Positions 17,221-25,083 of a DNA stretch of 64,000 nt are shown piece after piece (the stretch's first letter is position 1; every line of letters begins with the position of its first letter). The stretch is from Bacillus sp. BA3 (GTDB lineage Bacteria; Bacillota; Bacilli; Bacillales; DSM-1321), in assembly GCA_002835675.1 (NCBI GenBank), contig PIZR01000001.1:59493-123492 (forward strand), in the 5' to 3' direction. The position numbers were made by a program, and so were the translations under genes. Under the pieces are notes generated by a model. That model had not been told where the DNA came from, did no database searches, and saw nothing but the letters and a program-made list of their open reading frames with translations.

Positions 17221-17754
17221 ATGAAGGTTTTAGTCATTGTAGCTCATCCAAATATTGAAGAGTCGATTGTGAACAGAACATGGCTAGGAGAATTGAAGCA
17301 GCATCCCGCTGTAACTGTTCATGAACTATATAAGGAATATCCAGATGAAAAAATTGATATTGAAAGAGAGCAAAGGCTATGTGAAGAACATGATCGGATT
17401 GTTTGGCAGTTTCCGTTCTATTGGTACAGCTCTCCGCCACTTCTTAAAAAATGGCAGGATGGGGTACTCACACATGGATGGGCTTATGGTTCAAACGGGA
17501 ATAAATTACATAATAAAGAGCTCATTTTAGCAGTATCGACTGGAAGTGCAAAAGAAAGGTACCAAGCGGGTGGGCGTAATAATTATTCTATGAGTGAACT
17601 GTTAAAGCCTTTCCAAGCAACAAGTAATCTAATAGGTACAAAATTTTTACCGCCATTTATTTTCAATGGAACATATACCGCAAATGACGAAGAGATTGAA
17701 GAAAGTGCAAAAGCATATATGGATTATATTTTAACTAAGGATGTTTTACACTAA
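17221..17754 (+). CDS. NAD(P)H-dependent FMN oxidoreductase, flavodoxin-fold (KefF/MdaB-like)
   Basis: A 177-residue quinone-reductase-type flavodoxin-fold enzyme. It starts MKVLVIVAHPN and contains QFPFYWYSSPPLLKKW, the FMN and quinone pocket signature of the KefF/YwrO/MdaB group. It probably reduces quinones or other electrophiles by two electrons using NAD(P)H, in the cytoplasm. ATG 17221 follows GGAGG. It lies 110 nt downstream of the HcnB-like gene and may be co-transcribed. A terminator-like hairpin is at 17955-17985. Confidence 0.88.
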   Translation: MKVLVIVAHPNIEESIVNRTWLGELKQHPAVTVHELYKEYPDEKIDIEREQRLCEEHDRIVWQFPFYWYSSPPLLKKWQDGVLTHGWAYGSNGNKLHNKELILAVSTGSAKERYQAGGRNNYSMSELLKPFQATSNLIGTKFLPPFIFNGTYTANDEEIEESAKAYMDYILTKDVLH

Positions 17755-17954
17755 GAAATATTATATTTGCTATGTGTCTCATGCTCAAATAATAAAAAAA
17801 GTATATTTAAAGTTTTTAGTGAAAGAACAAAGAAAAAAATATAAAAACAAAAATAATAGAAGTTTGTCCTATAAATATAAATCTATATTGAATCTTCATT
17901 TTAGGTTAATGGATACATTGGTGAATTCCCCGTCTTAGCTTTTTACATATAAAA

Positions 17955-17985
17955 GCCCTTCTCTAAATCGAGAGGGGCCTATTTT
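17955..17985. terminator. terminator between oxidoreductase and DUF2935 genes
   Basis: GCCC-TT-CTCT (17955-17964) pairs with AGAGGGGC (17971-17978) with a 2-nt bulge, followed by TATTTTCTTTTT. A-rich DNA on the other side may also serve the convergent gene. The AT-rich stretch from 17755 otherwise holds no credible gene. Confidence 0.6.
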
Positions 17986-18040
17986 CTTTTTCCGATAATT
18001 GTAATTTTCCATATCCTTCATACTCAATTAATTGTATTTT

Positions 18041-18862
18041 TTAACCTGTAAGATGGGATTCAAACATATCGATTATTTCAAGGAAACGTTCGGCCTCACG
18101 GAAAACGTGATCAGCCAATAGTGGATGAATGATGCTCTTGATTTTGCATTCTTCGATTAAATCCCTGGCGGTTTTCTTAAAGTCTCGAAGTGATACGACG
18201 GACACACGGTTCTGATCTAGAAATTGATCCAGAAGAGGGGCCGTTTGAGATTGCGGTTTCATGGACTCTAAGTCTACGGCTTGAAAGACTAATTGATCAA
18301 AATCATTACTAAAGTTTCGCGCCATATCCACCAGCTTTCTTTCCGATGGATCAAGAAGATGTCCAATGAATTTTGCATGATCCGCCATTATTCTTAAAAA
18401 GAAAACATTTTCCTTGATGATGGCATCTGCAAGTGGTTTCAATTTACCTTCATTTAATTCTATTAATCGTTTTCTAAAATAATTGGCTTCTCTGCTTGTA
18501 TGGTCGACTAGAAGTGGGAAGTTGTTTGCACCAGGCAGTTTACAGGTGAGTATTAATCCTAATACCTTCCTTTTAAACAAAAATATGCCTGTGGCAGCTT
18601 GTTGCACCTCCGCGTTAAATCTTCTGATTTGTTCTGGATCAGCTTGATTTGTAAATGAATGGGATTGCTGTTCTATCCGTTCAAATAAAAGATAAAACTG
18701 ATTAGCTTCCTCAATTAACTGTGTATCTTCACATCTAAAACCTAGTCTTAGAAATAACGAGTGTTCCTTCATTATTCTTGACCAAAAACGAATCTCATCT
18801 AAGGAGCGTTCAACAAACATTCCAGAGTTATTCCTCATAGCTTCCTGTGCGTTCTCACTCAT
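18041..18862 (-). CDS. DUF2935 domain-containing protein
   Basis: A 273-residue, mostly helical protein carrying two DUF2935 repeats, each a haemerythrin-like helical bundle. The first contains IRFWSRIMKEHSLFLRLG; the second contains FRKRLIELNEGKLKPLADA. Conserved His and Glu residues suggest metal binding, by analogy with the family. It is common in Bacillus and Clostridia with no established role. The start at 18862 has an AGAGGGGG ribosome site. It is convergent with the oxidoreductase gene and monocistronic by spacing. Confidence 0.85.
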   Translation of the reverse strand: MSENAQEAMRNNSGMFVERSLDEIRFWSRIMKEHSLFLRLGFRCEDTQLIEEANQFYLLFERIEQQSHSFTNQADPEQIRRFNAEVQQAATGIFLFKRKVLGLILTCKLPGANNFPLLVDHTSREANYFRKRLIELNEGKLKPLADAIIKENVFFLRIMADHAKFIGHLLDPSERKLVDMARNFSNDFDQLVFQAVDLESMKPQSQTAPLLDQFLDQNRVSVVSLRDFKKTARDLIEECKIKSIIHPLLADHVFREAERFLEIIDMFESHLTG

Positions 18863-19131
18863 AACTAAGGCCCCCTCTTAAAACATAACCATCATTCAAT
18901 CTTATTAACAAGGGGACAATAGTATTCTGCTCAATTTGCAAATTGTATCATTACGGATATCCTTTTAGCACCTCAAATCAATTGGTTCTTGATGTTTAAG
19001 GTGTGTAAAAAATTCCTGAACGATCCGAGACTGTACTTTGTTCGGCAGGACTTCAGAATAATATCTAAAAAACCCTTAGAACTAATTCATTTCTAAAGGT
19101 TAACATCCAGTACATTAAGTTACAGTGATAG

Positions 19132-20772
19132 TCATTTGTCACCAAGTTCATTTATTTTTTTCGTAAGCTCATTAAACCTCTTATCGAGTTCTGTGTACGC
19201 TTTATCATTTGGCGTCATAAAGCTAAGCTTTCCCAAAACTTCCTGTCTTTCTGTTTCAAGTGTTAATCGCAGTTCTTCCAAATCATCTCTTTTGGAGGAT
19301 GATGATTCATACAATTGCTTTTGTATGCGATTATTCGAAATGACAAGTTTGCTGCTTGTCGTTTTTTCGAGAAAATATCTATCATGCGAAACGACGATAA
19401 GCGTTCCAATATACTGTGCTAAGGTTTCTTCAAGTTGTTCCCGTGAAGCTAAGTCCAGATGATTTGTCGGCTCATCCAAAATAAGCACATCTTTTTCTTC
19501 TAATATATATTCCATTAACTTACATTTCACGCGTTCACCCATACTCATATTCTTAATGGGTTCTGTCCAATGAGACGCCGTGAAGCCTAAATGCTTCATT
19601 AAAGTTTGAACGTTCCCTCTCGACTCGAAAGTATCTTTATGAAAAAGCTGGGCGGGTGTAAGTTCAAGTGGTAAATCAAACACTTCTTGCGTCAAATAGC
19701 CTATTTTTGCAGATGGTGAAATCCATACATCGCCCGCAAAAGTTTCATGTCCAAGAATTATTTTTAATAATGTCGTCTTTCCGCTGCCGTTTGGGCCTAT
19801 AATGGAAATCTGCTCACCATGCTGAATCGTGAAATTGACGTTTTTAAACAGTGTTCGCCCGCTAAAAGTCTTAGTTAAATTCTTAACTTCCAAAAAACGT
19901 TTTCCCGTCTTGTTTTTTGTTTTAATTGAAAAGCGTACAGTATATTCTGATTCAACAGGTTCAGCTTTTGCTTTTTCAAGCTCTTTTTCAAGACGCTTTT
20001 GTTTAGATTTTACCTGTGCATCCATTCGCTTCGCTTTCACACGATAGTATTCCTTAACTCCTTCCTTTTTCGTCGATTGTGAATGGGCTTTTTTTGACCA
20101 GGAAGTGATTTCATTCATTTGTCCCTCGATCCGTTCAACCATTTTTTGCTGTTTTTCATATTCACGTTGTTGTGTAAGTCTTTTCTGTTTGCGAACTTCC
20201 ATATAACTAGAATAATTCCCTTTGTGCTCAATTAGCTTTTTATCTTCAATCGACCAAATTTTCGTTGCAACAGCATCCAAAAAATAACGATCGTGCGAAA
20301 CAAAAATAATGGTACCTCTATAATTCTTAATTTGTTCATTGAGGAATCCTAAACTAGCCTCATCAAGATGGTTCGTAGGTTCATCTAATAGTAAAAGGTC
20401 TGCACCTTTAGAAAGCCCTTTTGCTAGCCGGGCTTTTATTTTTTCTCCTCCGCTTAATTGTAGGAAGTCATGGCTTGGTACATGCATTTTATCCAGTAAT
20501 TTAACTTCGGTAGGCGTTTTATCTTCTGAAGAATGCGACTCGACTTCTTGTTCAACCATAAAAACTTTCAAGTCTTGCTGCAGCCATTGGATTTGTCCAT
20601 GTGCTGGCTCTAAACCATTGTTAATTAATTGCAGCAACGTAGATTTACCGGCACCATTTTTGCCAATGATACCGATGATTTCCCCTTGTTGAACACTAGC
20701 ATTAACATTTTCAAAAATGTTATGGTCCAATACTTCAAAGCTGATATTGGTTAACTTTAATAGTTCTTTCAT
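19132..20772 (-). CDS. vmlR: ABC-F ribosome-protection ATPase, VmlR-type
   Basis: A soluble ABC-F protein of 546 residues with two nucleotide-binding domains: GKNGAGKST at ~37-45 with LSGGE and LLLLDEPTNHLD, then GPNGSGKTT with the second set in the C-terminal half. A charged linker at ~200-275 reaches the peptidyl-transferase centre. The sequence is strongly VmlR-like by recollection of the B. subtilis protein, including the QREYEKQQKMVERIE and KAHSQSTKKEG runs. VmlR confers resistance to lincosamides, streptogramin A and pleuromutilins by dislodging the drug from the ribosome. It is preceded by an attenuator leader (20773-21012), the usual induction mechanism. Confidence 0.9.
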   Translation of the reverse strand: MKELLKLTNISFEVLDHNIFENVNASVQQGEIIGIIGKNGAGKSTLLQLINNGLEPAHGQIQWLQQDLKVFMVEQEVESHSSEDKTPTEVKLLDKMHVPSHDFLQLSGGEKIKARLAKGLSKGADLLLLDEPTNHLDEASLGFLNEQIKNYRGTIIFVSHDRYFLDAVATKIWSIEDKKLIEHKGNYSSYMEVRKQKRLTQQREYEKQQKMVERIEGQMNEITSWSKKAHSQSTKKEGVKEYYRVKAKRMDAQVKSKQKRLEKELEKAKAEPVESEYTVRFSIKTKNKTGKRFLEVKNLTKTFSGRTLFKNVNFTIQHGEQISIIGPNGSGKTTLLKIILGHETFAGDVWISPSAKIGYLTQEVFDLPLELTPAQLFHKDTFESRGNVQTLMKHLGFTASHWTEPIKNMSMGERVKCKLMEYILEEKDVLILDEPTNHLDLASREQLEETLAQYIGTLIVVSHDRYFLEKTTSSKLVISNNRIQKQLYESSSSKRDDLEELRLTLETERQEVLGKLSFMTPNDKAYTELDKRFNELTKKINELGDK

Positions 20773-21012
20773 ATAATTATCCCTCTCCTTAAAGGGAGAA
20801 TAAAAAAAATCCTCCCAGTTCTATGGAAGGATTAGCCGTACCTGTGCATTATCAAATAAGAGCTATTTTCATGATAGCTCTACAATTTATAGAAAATGGG
20901 CAGACTAATCCTATTTCGTATGATTTGAAATATGTGATTTCAAATTTTGAAAATAAGATTAGTTAATCATCGGCCACCCATCATCCCTTCTGATATTAAT
21001 AAAATCAGTATA
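20773..21012 (-). promoter_or_regulatory. vmlR attenuator leader with promoter, uORF and terminator
   Basis: Read on the minus strand: a -10-like TATACT (21012-21007) preceded by TTGGTT, then a 5-codon uORF at 20984-20967 (MMGGR) after an AGAAGGG ribosome site. Next is AGGATTAG (20912-20905), which can pair with CTAATCCT (20835-20828). The latter is also part of the 5' arm of a terminator (AATCCTTCC...GGGAGGATT plus T7, 20833-20801) just before vmlR. Ribosome stalling by antibiotic would free the antiterminator, the mechanism known for antibiotic-induced ABC-F genes. Confidence 0.75.
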
Positions 21013-21186
21013 GCATAAAATAATCTTTGAAACCAAAAGGAAGCAGCATAATACTTTTACATCATTTATATTTGTTTTAACTCAATCAAATATTTTATTA
21101 TAAGGTGGGCAGTAGGACTGAATATTTCCTATAAAACTCATAAATATTTACCACCATAGGATTGTTTCCTTGAGGAGGTCATTAAT

Positions 21187-21957
21187 ATGGAATATATAAA
21201 GGGAATCGATGTTTCACATTGGCAAGGTGCTATTGATTGGGAGGAAGTTGCAAAGGAAGGCGTGAAGTTCGTGTTCATTAAAGCAACAGAGGGAACGAGT
21301 TATTCCAAGCTATCCTATTTCAAAGAAAATGCACCACAAGCATTGTCAGCGGGATTGAAAGTCGGGGCCTATCACTATGCGAAGTTTGCAACTATTGCAG
21401 AAGCAAAGGCTGAGGCTGCTTATTTTTTAGATTCTATCAGCTCTTTTGCTTTAAATTATCCTGTTGTTCTTGATCTTGAAGAAAATAAAAAAAAGGCAAA
21501 GAAAAAAACGCTGACAGATGCAGCAATCGCGTTTTTGGAGGCTATTGAAGAAGCTGGATACACGGCTATGCTGTATACTGGTAAATACTTTCTCGAAAAA
21601 ACTTTAGATGAATCAAGGTTGACGAAATACGCTTTGTGGATTGCCAGATACAACAGCACGTTGGGACGAAGCACAGATATATGGCAGCATTCTAATTCAG
21701 GTAAGGTAAGTGGGATCAGCACAAAGGTGGATTTGAATATAGCCTATAGGGATTTTACAAATACAATAAATACTTTTAGGACGCACAACTCCCGTGCATT
21801 GAAAACTGAAACAACCACAACTTATACTGTAACAAAAGGCGACACACTTAGCTTCATTGCAAAAAAATATAAAACAACAGTAAAATCTCTTGTTAGTCTT
21901 AACGGAATTAAAGACCCCGACAAAATTAATATCGGTCAAAAATTAAGGTTGAAATAA
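21187..21957 (+). CDS. GH25 lysozyme with C-terminal LysM domain
   Basis: A 256-residue peptidoglycan hydrolase. The N-terminal ~200 residues form a GH25 muramidase with the hallmark GIDVSHWQG, FIKATEGTSY and YPVVLDLEEN runs; the acidic residues in these build the active site. Residues ~210-256 are one LysM peptidoglycan-binding repeat (TYTVTKGDTLSFIAKKY ... NIGQKLRLK). No signal peptide is evident, as in phage-type lysozymes, so export may need a holin or another route. The start has AGGAGG at 21173-21178. A terminator follows at 21964-21991. It is not in a prophage. Confidence 0.92.
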   Translation: MEYIKGIDVSHWQGAIDWEEVAKEGVKFVFIKATEGTSYSKLSYFKENAPQALSAGLKVGAYHYAKFATIAEAKAEAAYFLDSISSFALNYPVVLDLEENKKKAKKKTLTDAAIAFLEAIEEAGYTAMLYTGKYFLEKTLDESRLTKYALWIARYNSTLGRSTDIWQHSNSGKVSGISTKVDLNIAYRDFTNTINTFRTHNSRALKTETTTTYTVTKGDTLSFIAKKYKTTVKSLVSLNGIKDPDKINIGQKLRLK

Positions 21958-21963
21958 GTAAAG

Positions 21964-21991
21964 GCTCTTCTCATTACGAGAGGAGCTCAGT
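21964..21991 (+). terminator. terminator of the lysozyme gene
   Basis: GCTCTTCTC (21964-21972) pairs with GAGAGGAGC with one G.U, followed by TCAGTTTTT. It also lies next to the 3' end of sspH. Confidence 0.75.
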
Positions 21992-22003
21992 TTTTAATGA
22001 ATA

Positions 22004-22183
22004 TTATATTTCTTTAAGTTCGTCAATTGCTACGTCTGATCTTTCCTCTAATGGGCCTCTTAGATGTACTGTAGCCGTTCTTCCATCTTCATTTAAATTA
22101 TCAATCCATACTGAAGTGCCATTATATCTCACCTCAATGTCAGATGAAGAAGAAAGAATCTGTTTTACACGCTTAGCATCCAT
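22004..22183 (-). CDS. sspH: H-type small acid-soluble spore protein
   Basis: A 59-residue minor SASP, too short for many gene finders. The protein starts MDAKRVKQILSSSSDIEVRY and continues with NGTSVWIDNLNEDGRTATV, matching SspH proteins of Bacillus. It is packed in the spore core and made in the forespore. ATG at 22183 follows a GGGAGGG ribosome site. A sigma-G-like promoter lies 28 nt upstream of the start (22211-22240). It is direct evidence of a spore-forming host. Confidence 0.92.
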   Translation of the reverse strand: MDAKRVKQILSSSSDIEVRYNGTSVWIDNLNEDGRTATVHLRGPLEERSDVAIDELKEI

Positions 22184-22210
22184 ATAAATCCCTCCCTTAA
22201 TTAGTCTACC

Positions 22211-22240
22211 TATTATTTGGGAAAAGCCATAATTTTATTC
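22211..22240 (-). promoter_or_regulatory. sigma-G-type promoter of sspH
   Basis: On the minus strand GAATA (22240-22236), an 18-nt spacer, and AATAATA (22217-22211). This matches the sigma-G/F form GHATR-N18-CATWNTA except for one base of the -10. Confidence 0.7.
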
Positions 22241-22416
22241 ATTTGATTAATATTGCAACTAAATCATAAAAAGCGCAATGATGTTTAACTTTCCATTTAT
22301 CTGCCGTGACTTTTTTAAAAATTAAGCATGTAAAGATGAGAATTCTTAATCTTAAAAATATTGAGTTTATCTGATAGAATGGATAGGATTGTAAATAATT
22401 TTTTGAGGTGATGAAT

Positions 22417-23223
22417 TTGAAAAAACGCAGGCTTCTGGCAGCCTTTTTAATACTTATTGGCGCCTCCGTTATATTTACATGCATGCAGCAGCCAAGTGGA
22501 GCCAACGCCGCCAAAGACAAACTCAATATTAAGAAGCTCGACGTCGATGAATTTTTTGCTGAACGTGAAGGTACTTTTATATTACGTGAAGTGAAAAAAG
22601 GTAAGACTTTTATCTATAATAATGAACGGGCCGAACAAAGATTTGCGCCGCAATCGACTTTTAAGGTGCCTAATGCACTTATCGGATTGCAGGTCGGTGC
22701 CGTCGAGGATGAATATGACATTAAATATTGGGATGGCGTGAAAAGGGAAATTGAGATATGGAACAAGGATCATACGCTTGGGTCTGGTTTAAGGAACTCC
22801 GTTGTTTGGTATTATCAAGCAATGGCCCGTGACATTGGAGAGAGTCGAATGGAGGAATGGATTCATAAGATTTCTTATGGCAACCAAGATATTAGTGGAG
22901 GGATAGATCAGTTTTGGCTAAGCAGCTCACTCAAAATTTCTCCTATTGAACAAGTGGATTTCATGGCAAATTTATATGGAGAGAATCTTCCTTTTGATAA
23001 GGATGTCATGAAAACCGTTAAAAGGATGATGATCCAGACTGAAGGGGACAGCTATACACTTTACGGAAAAACAGGGCAGGGGACAAACATTGGCTGGTAT
23101 GTTGGTTTTATTGAAACAAAGGGAAGTGACTATGTTTTTGTAACGAATATCTCAGGTACATCGGCAGAAGCTAGGGAAATCTCAAGGGACATTTTACAGA
23201 AATATCATTTAATGGCTGAATAG
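22417..23223 (+). CDS. class D (OXA-type) beta-lactamase
   Basis: A 268-residue secreted serine beta-lactamase. It has an N-terminal signal or anchor (KKRRLLAAFLILIGASVIF). The class D active-site set is complete: S-T-F-K (~residue 80), S-V-V (~127) and K-T-G in YGKTGQGTN (~217), plus a tryptophan before the omega region. It resembles the chromosomal class D enzymes of Bacillus (YbxI/BPU-1 type). TTG 22417 is preferred because GAGGTG lies 6 nt upstream; ATG 22411 abuts that site. A cysteine in the leader (IFTCMQQ) may be lipidated. No blaR/blaI regulators are adjacent. It hydrolyses beta-lactams by family; the spectrum is unknown. Confidence 0.88.
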   Translation: MKKRRLLAAFLILIGASVIFTCMQQPSGANAAKDKLNIKKLDVDEFFAEREGTFILREVKKGKTFIYNNERAEQRFAPQSTFKVPNALIGLQVGAVEDEYDIKYWDGVKREIEIWNKDHTLGSGLRNSVVWYYQAMARDIGESRMEEWIHKISYGNQDISGGIDQFWLSSSLKISPIEQVDFMANLYGENLPFDKDVMKTVKRMMIQTEGDSYTLYGKTGQGTNIGWYVGFIETKGSDYVFVTNISGTSAEAREISRDILQKYHLMAE

Positions 23224-23239
23224 GTATTGATTTGGTGAT

Positions 23240-23470
23240 TGCCGAAGTGTGAAGATAAAAATGCCAATGTGAACTTAGGCTAAGCAAAAAAGAATATAAT
23301 ATAGAGCTAATGGATGCTTACTATCAATAGGTGAGTTGCTTCGTTCAAACAGGGCTAACGGGACGGAAGGTTTGAATAAGGAAGTAGGTAAGATGGGACA
23401 ATATTGGAGGAGAAAGTGTTATTGGGTTTGAAGTCATATACGCATTCTTATACATGCTTTTAGGGGGGTA
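23240..23470 (+). promoter_or_regulatory. possible structured 5' leader of the terC-family gene
   Basis: A TATAAT (23295-23300) precedes a ~170-nt leader. Within it TTCAAAC (23344-23350) pairs with GTTTGAA around a G-rich purine loop. TerC genes often carry yybP-ykoY manganese riboswitches, but I could not find that consensus here, so this is only a possible structured RNA. Confidence 0.3.
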
Positions 23471-23472
23471 TC

Positions 23473-24222
23473 ATGGAACTATCGTTATTATTGGAATATG
23501 GCTGGGTATTAATCATTCTAATTTTTTTAGAAGGTTTATTATCTGCTGATAATGCATTGGTTTTAGCCATCATGTCAAAGCATTTACCACAAGAACAGCA
23601 AAAAAAAGCGATTAATATTGGGTTGCTTTTGGCTTTTATATTTAGGATTGGTGCAATCTTCATCATTTCGTACCTTTTCCATGTTTGGCAAGTTCAAGCA
23701 ATTGGGGCTGCATATTTGATTTTCATTTCATTAAAGCATTTACTAAAAAGGGACCACGGTGATAAAGAAAAAAAAGGGAAAAGCTACCGTATGACCGTTG
23801 CGCAAATTGCATTAGCTGATATTGCTTTTGCTATTGATTCCATTTTAGCTGCAGTCGCTCTTGTCATTGCCTTGCCAGATACACCGATGGGTGATATAGG
23901 AGGTATGGATGGGGCTAAATTCATTGTTATTTTGTTAGGAGCAATTGCAGGTTTAATCGTCATAAGGTTTGCTGCAGGATACTTCGTTAAGATACTGACA
24001 GAGCGGCCTAGCCTCGAAACGGCAGCCATGTTGATCGTTGGTTGGGTAGGGGTAAAGTTATTGATGCACACCCTTGCACATCCAGCCGTGCACATTATTT
24101 CTCATGATTTTGTTGAGGGACCGATTTGGAATATAATCTTTTGGTCAGTCATGCTTCTTATTGCAATAGGCGGATGGTTTTTATCTGGAAAAACAGTGAA
24201 AAACGATAAGCAAAATGACTAA
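23473..24222 (+). CDS. TerC-family membrane protein (YceF/MeeF-like)
   Basis: A 249-residue integral membrane protein with about seven hydrophobic segments. It carries the family acidic motifs LEGLLSADNALVLA (near residue 20) and ADIAFAIDSILAA (near residue 120), which place conserved Asp residues in the membrane. Family members in Bacillus export manganese, and by recent work help metalate exoenzymes. The start at 23473 has a GGGGGG-rich ribosome site 4-9 nt upstream. Gene order gives no further clue. A terminator lies at 24356-24400. Confidence 0.85.
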   Translation: MELSLLLEYGWVLIILIFLEGLLSADNALVLAIMSKHLPQEQQKKAINIGLLLAFIFRIGAIFIISYLFHVWQVQAIGAAYLIFISLKHLLKRDHGDKEKKGKSYRMTVAQIALADIAFAIDSILAAVALVIALPDTPMGDIGGMDGAKFIVILLGAIAGLIVIRFAAGYFVKILTERPSLETAAMLIVGWVGVKLLMHTLAHPAVHIISHDFVEGPIWNIIFWSVMLLIAIGGWFLSGKTVKNDKQND

Positions 24223-24355
24223 TGTTATTAGAATCAAAAAGAGTTGAAATAGTTCATTAAATTCCCTTATTTTAATAAATGAGCTCCTTAGGGTTATTTT
24301 TTGTTAACGTTATGTTTGCCAAATAAGAATTTTAGACCGACTTCAAATTTGATCT

Positions 24356-24400
24356 GCACCTCCAATTGTTAGACCATTCTCTAATTGGAGGTGCTTTTTT
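24356..24400 (+). terminator. rho-independent terminator
   Basis: GCACCTCCAATT (24356-24367) and AATTGGAGGTGC (24383-24394) form a perfect 12-bp stem followed by T6. Confidence 0.85.
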
Positions 24401-24776
24401 GCCATTGCTGCCATTTACCAGGGCCTTCCCGGCGGCAGTATTGCCTTGTTTGCGATAAATCATTATCACCCTTATTTTTCTTTCAGCTACACTAGACTCT
24501 TCGTCATTCACAGTAGCAGGCACAGCATCAAAAAAGGTTGTCATTAGATCAAGAGCCAGCCGGATGGCACAAAATATTTTGGGCTTTGGCCATAGAACTT
24601 TAGCGTTTTCCATGATGTTTGGTGAAGGACTGCATGCTCTTCAATCAGTAGTAGTCATTACCTCCGTTCCACTCATCTTAATTATGGCGATGGCATCGAT
24701 ATCTCTCATTAAATGGATTAAAGAGGATCAAGCAGAAAGCAGCAGTATAGAAAAAACTATCAATGAAAACCTATAA
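24397..24776 (+). pseudogene. BCCT-family (betaine/carnitine/choline) transporter, decayed C-terminal part
   Basis: Conceptual translation of the plus strand gives AIYQGLPGGSIALFAI, then after a frame change near 24455-24465 gives ITLIFLSATLDSSSFTVAG. It ends with MMFGEGLHALQSVVVITSVP and a further hydrophobic helix. These blocks match, in order, the last third of BCCT transporters (the DSxSF motif and the GGLxALQ motif). The rest of the gene is absent, and a terminator stem abuts the 5' edge. Two short open frames on opposite strands here are artefacts of this relic. Confidence 0.65.
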
Positions 24777-24824
24777 AGTCGCTTAAAGTATCATTCATAC
24801 TCGGAGGATACAGTATAAGGGATA

Positions 24825-24872
24825 AACGCCAACAGGCACCAGCTTAAAAACAGCTGGTGCCTGTAGTGCGTT
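24825..24872. repeat. 20-bp-arm inverted repeat after the BCCT relic
   Basis: CAGGCACCAGCT (24833-24844) and AGCTGGTGCCTG (24852-24863) are perfect, extended by AACGC/GCGTT at the ends. There is no T-run, so it is not an obvious terminator. The remaining gap to 25083 holds the ger promoter and a 37-codon frame (24951-25064) without a ribosome site, which I do not call. Confidence 0.6.
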
Positions 24873-25033
24873 CGATGAGACCGTACAAAACTTTTCTGAC
24901 CTGTAAACAAAAAATGCTTCTAAAATTACTCATCGCAAAGCCGATGATAAATGGCAGTTGATTCAGCGGAGCTTATTGACGGGAGGGGACGTTCAATTAC
25001 CTATCTGTCCATTAAAGAAATGATGCACCGTAT

Positions 25034-25063
25034 GAATAAAAACAAAAATGGCTCCTCATATTA
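25034..25063 (+). promoter_or_regulatory. sigma-G-type promoter of the ger operon
   Basis: GAATA (25034-25038), an 18-nt spacer, and CATATTA (25057-25063) give a full match to GHATR-N18-CATWNTA. The inferred transcript start (~25070) is very close to the ribosome site (25067-25074), so the leader would be very short. Confidence 0.7.
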
Positions 25064-25083
25064 AATGAGAGGGGATGTGTCAC

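Noticed and set aside
17741..17938. 65-codon frame after the flavodoxin-fold oxidoreductase gene
   Set aside because: Starts inside the previous gene's end, is low-complexity Lys/Asn/Tyr sequence from AT-rich DNA and has no ribosome site.
21187..21957. Prophage around the GH25-LysM lysozyme
   Set aside because: No phage structural, holin or terminase genes are nearby; neighbours are vmlR and sspH.
23240..23470. yybP-ykoY manganese riboswitch upstream of the TerC-family gene
   Set aside because: Expected by gene context, but I could not find the conserved GGGGAGTA-type core or paired partner sequences.
24951..25064. 37-codon frame upstream of the ger operon
   Set aside because: No ribosome site, and it overlaps the sigma-G promoter of the ger operon.
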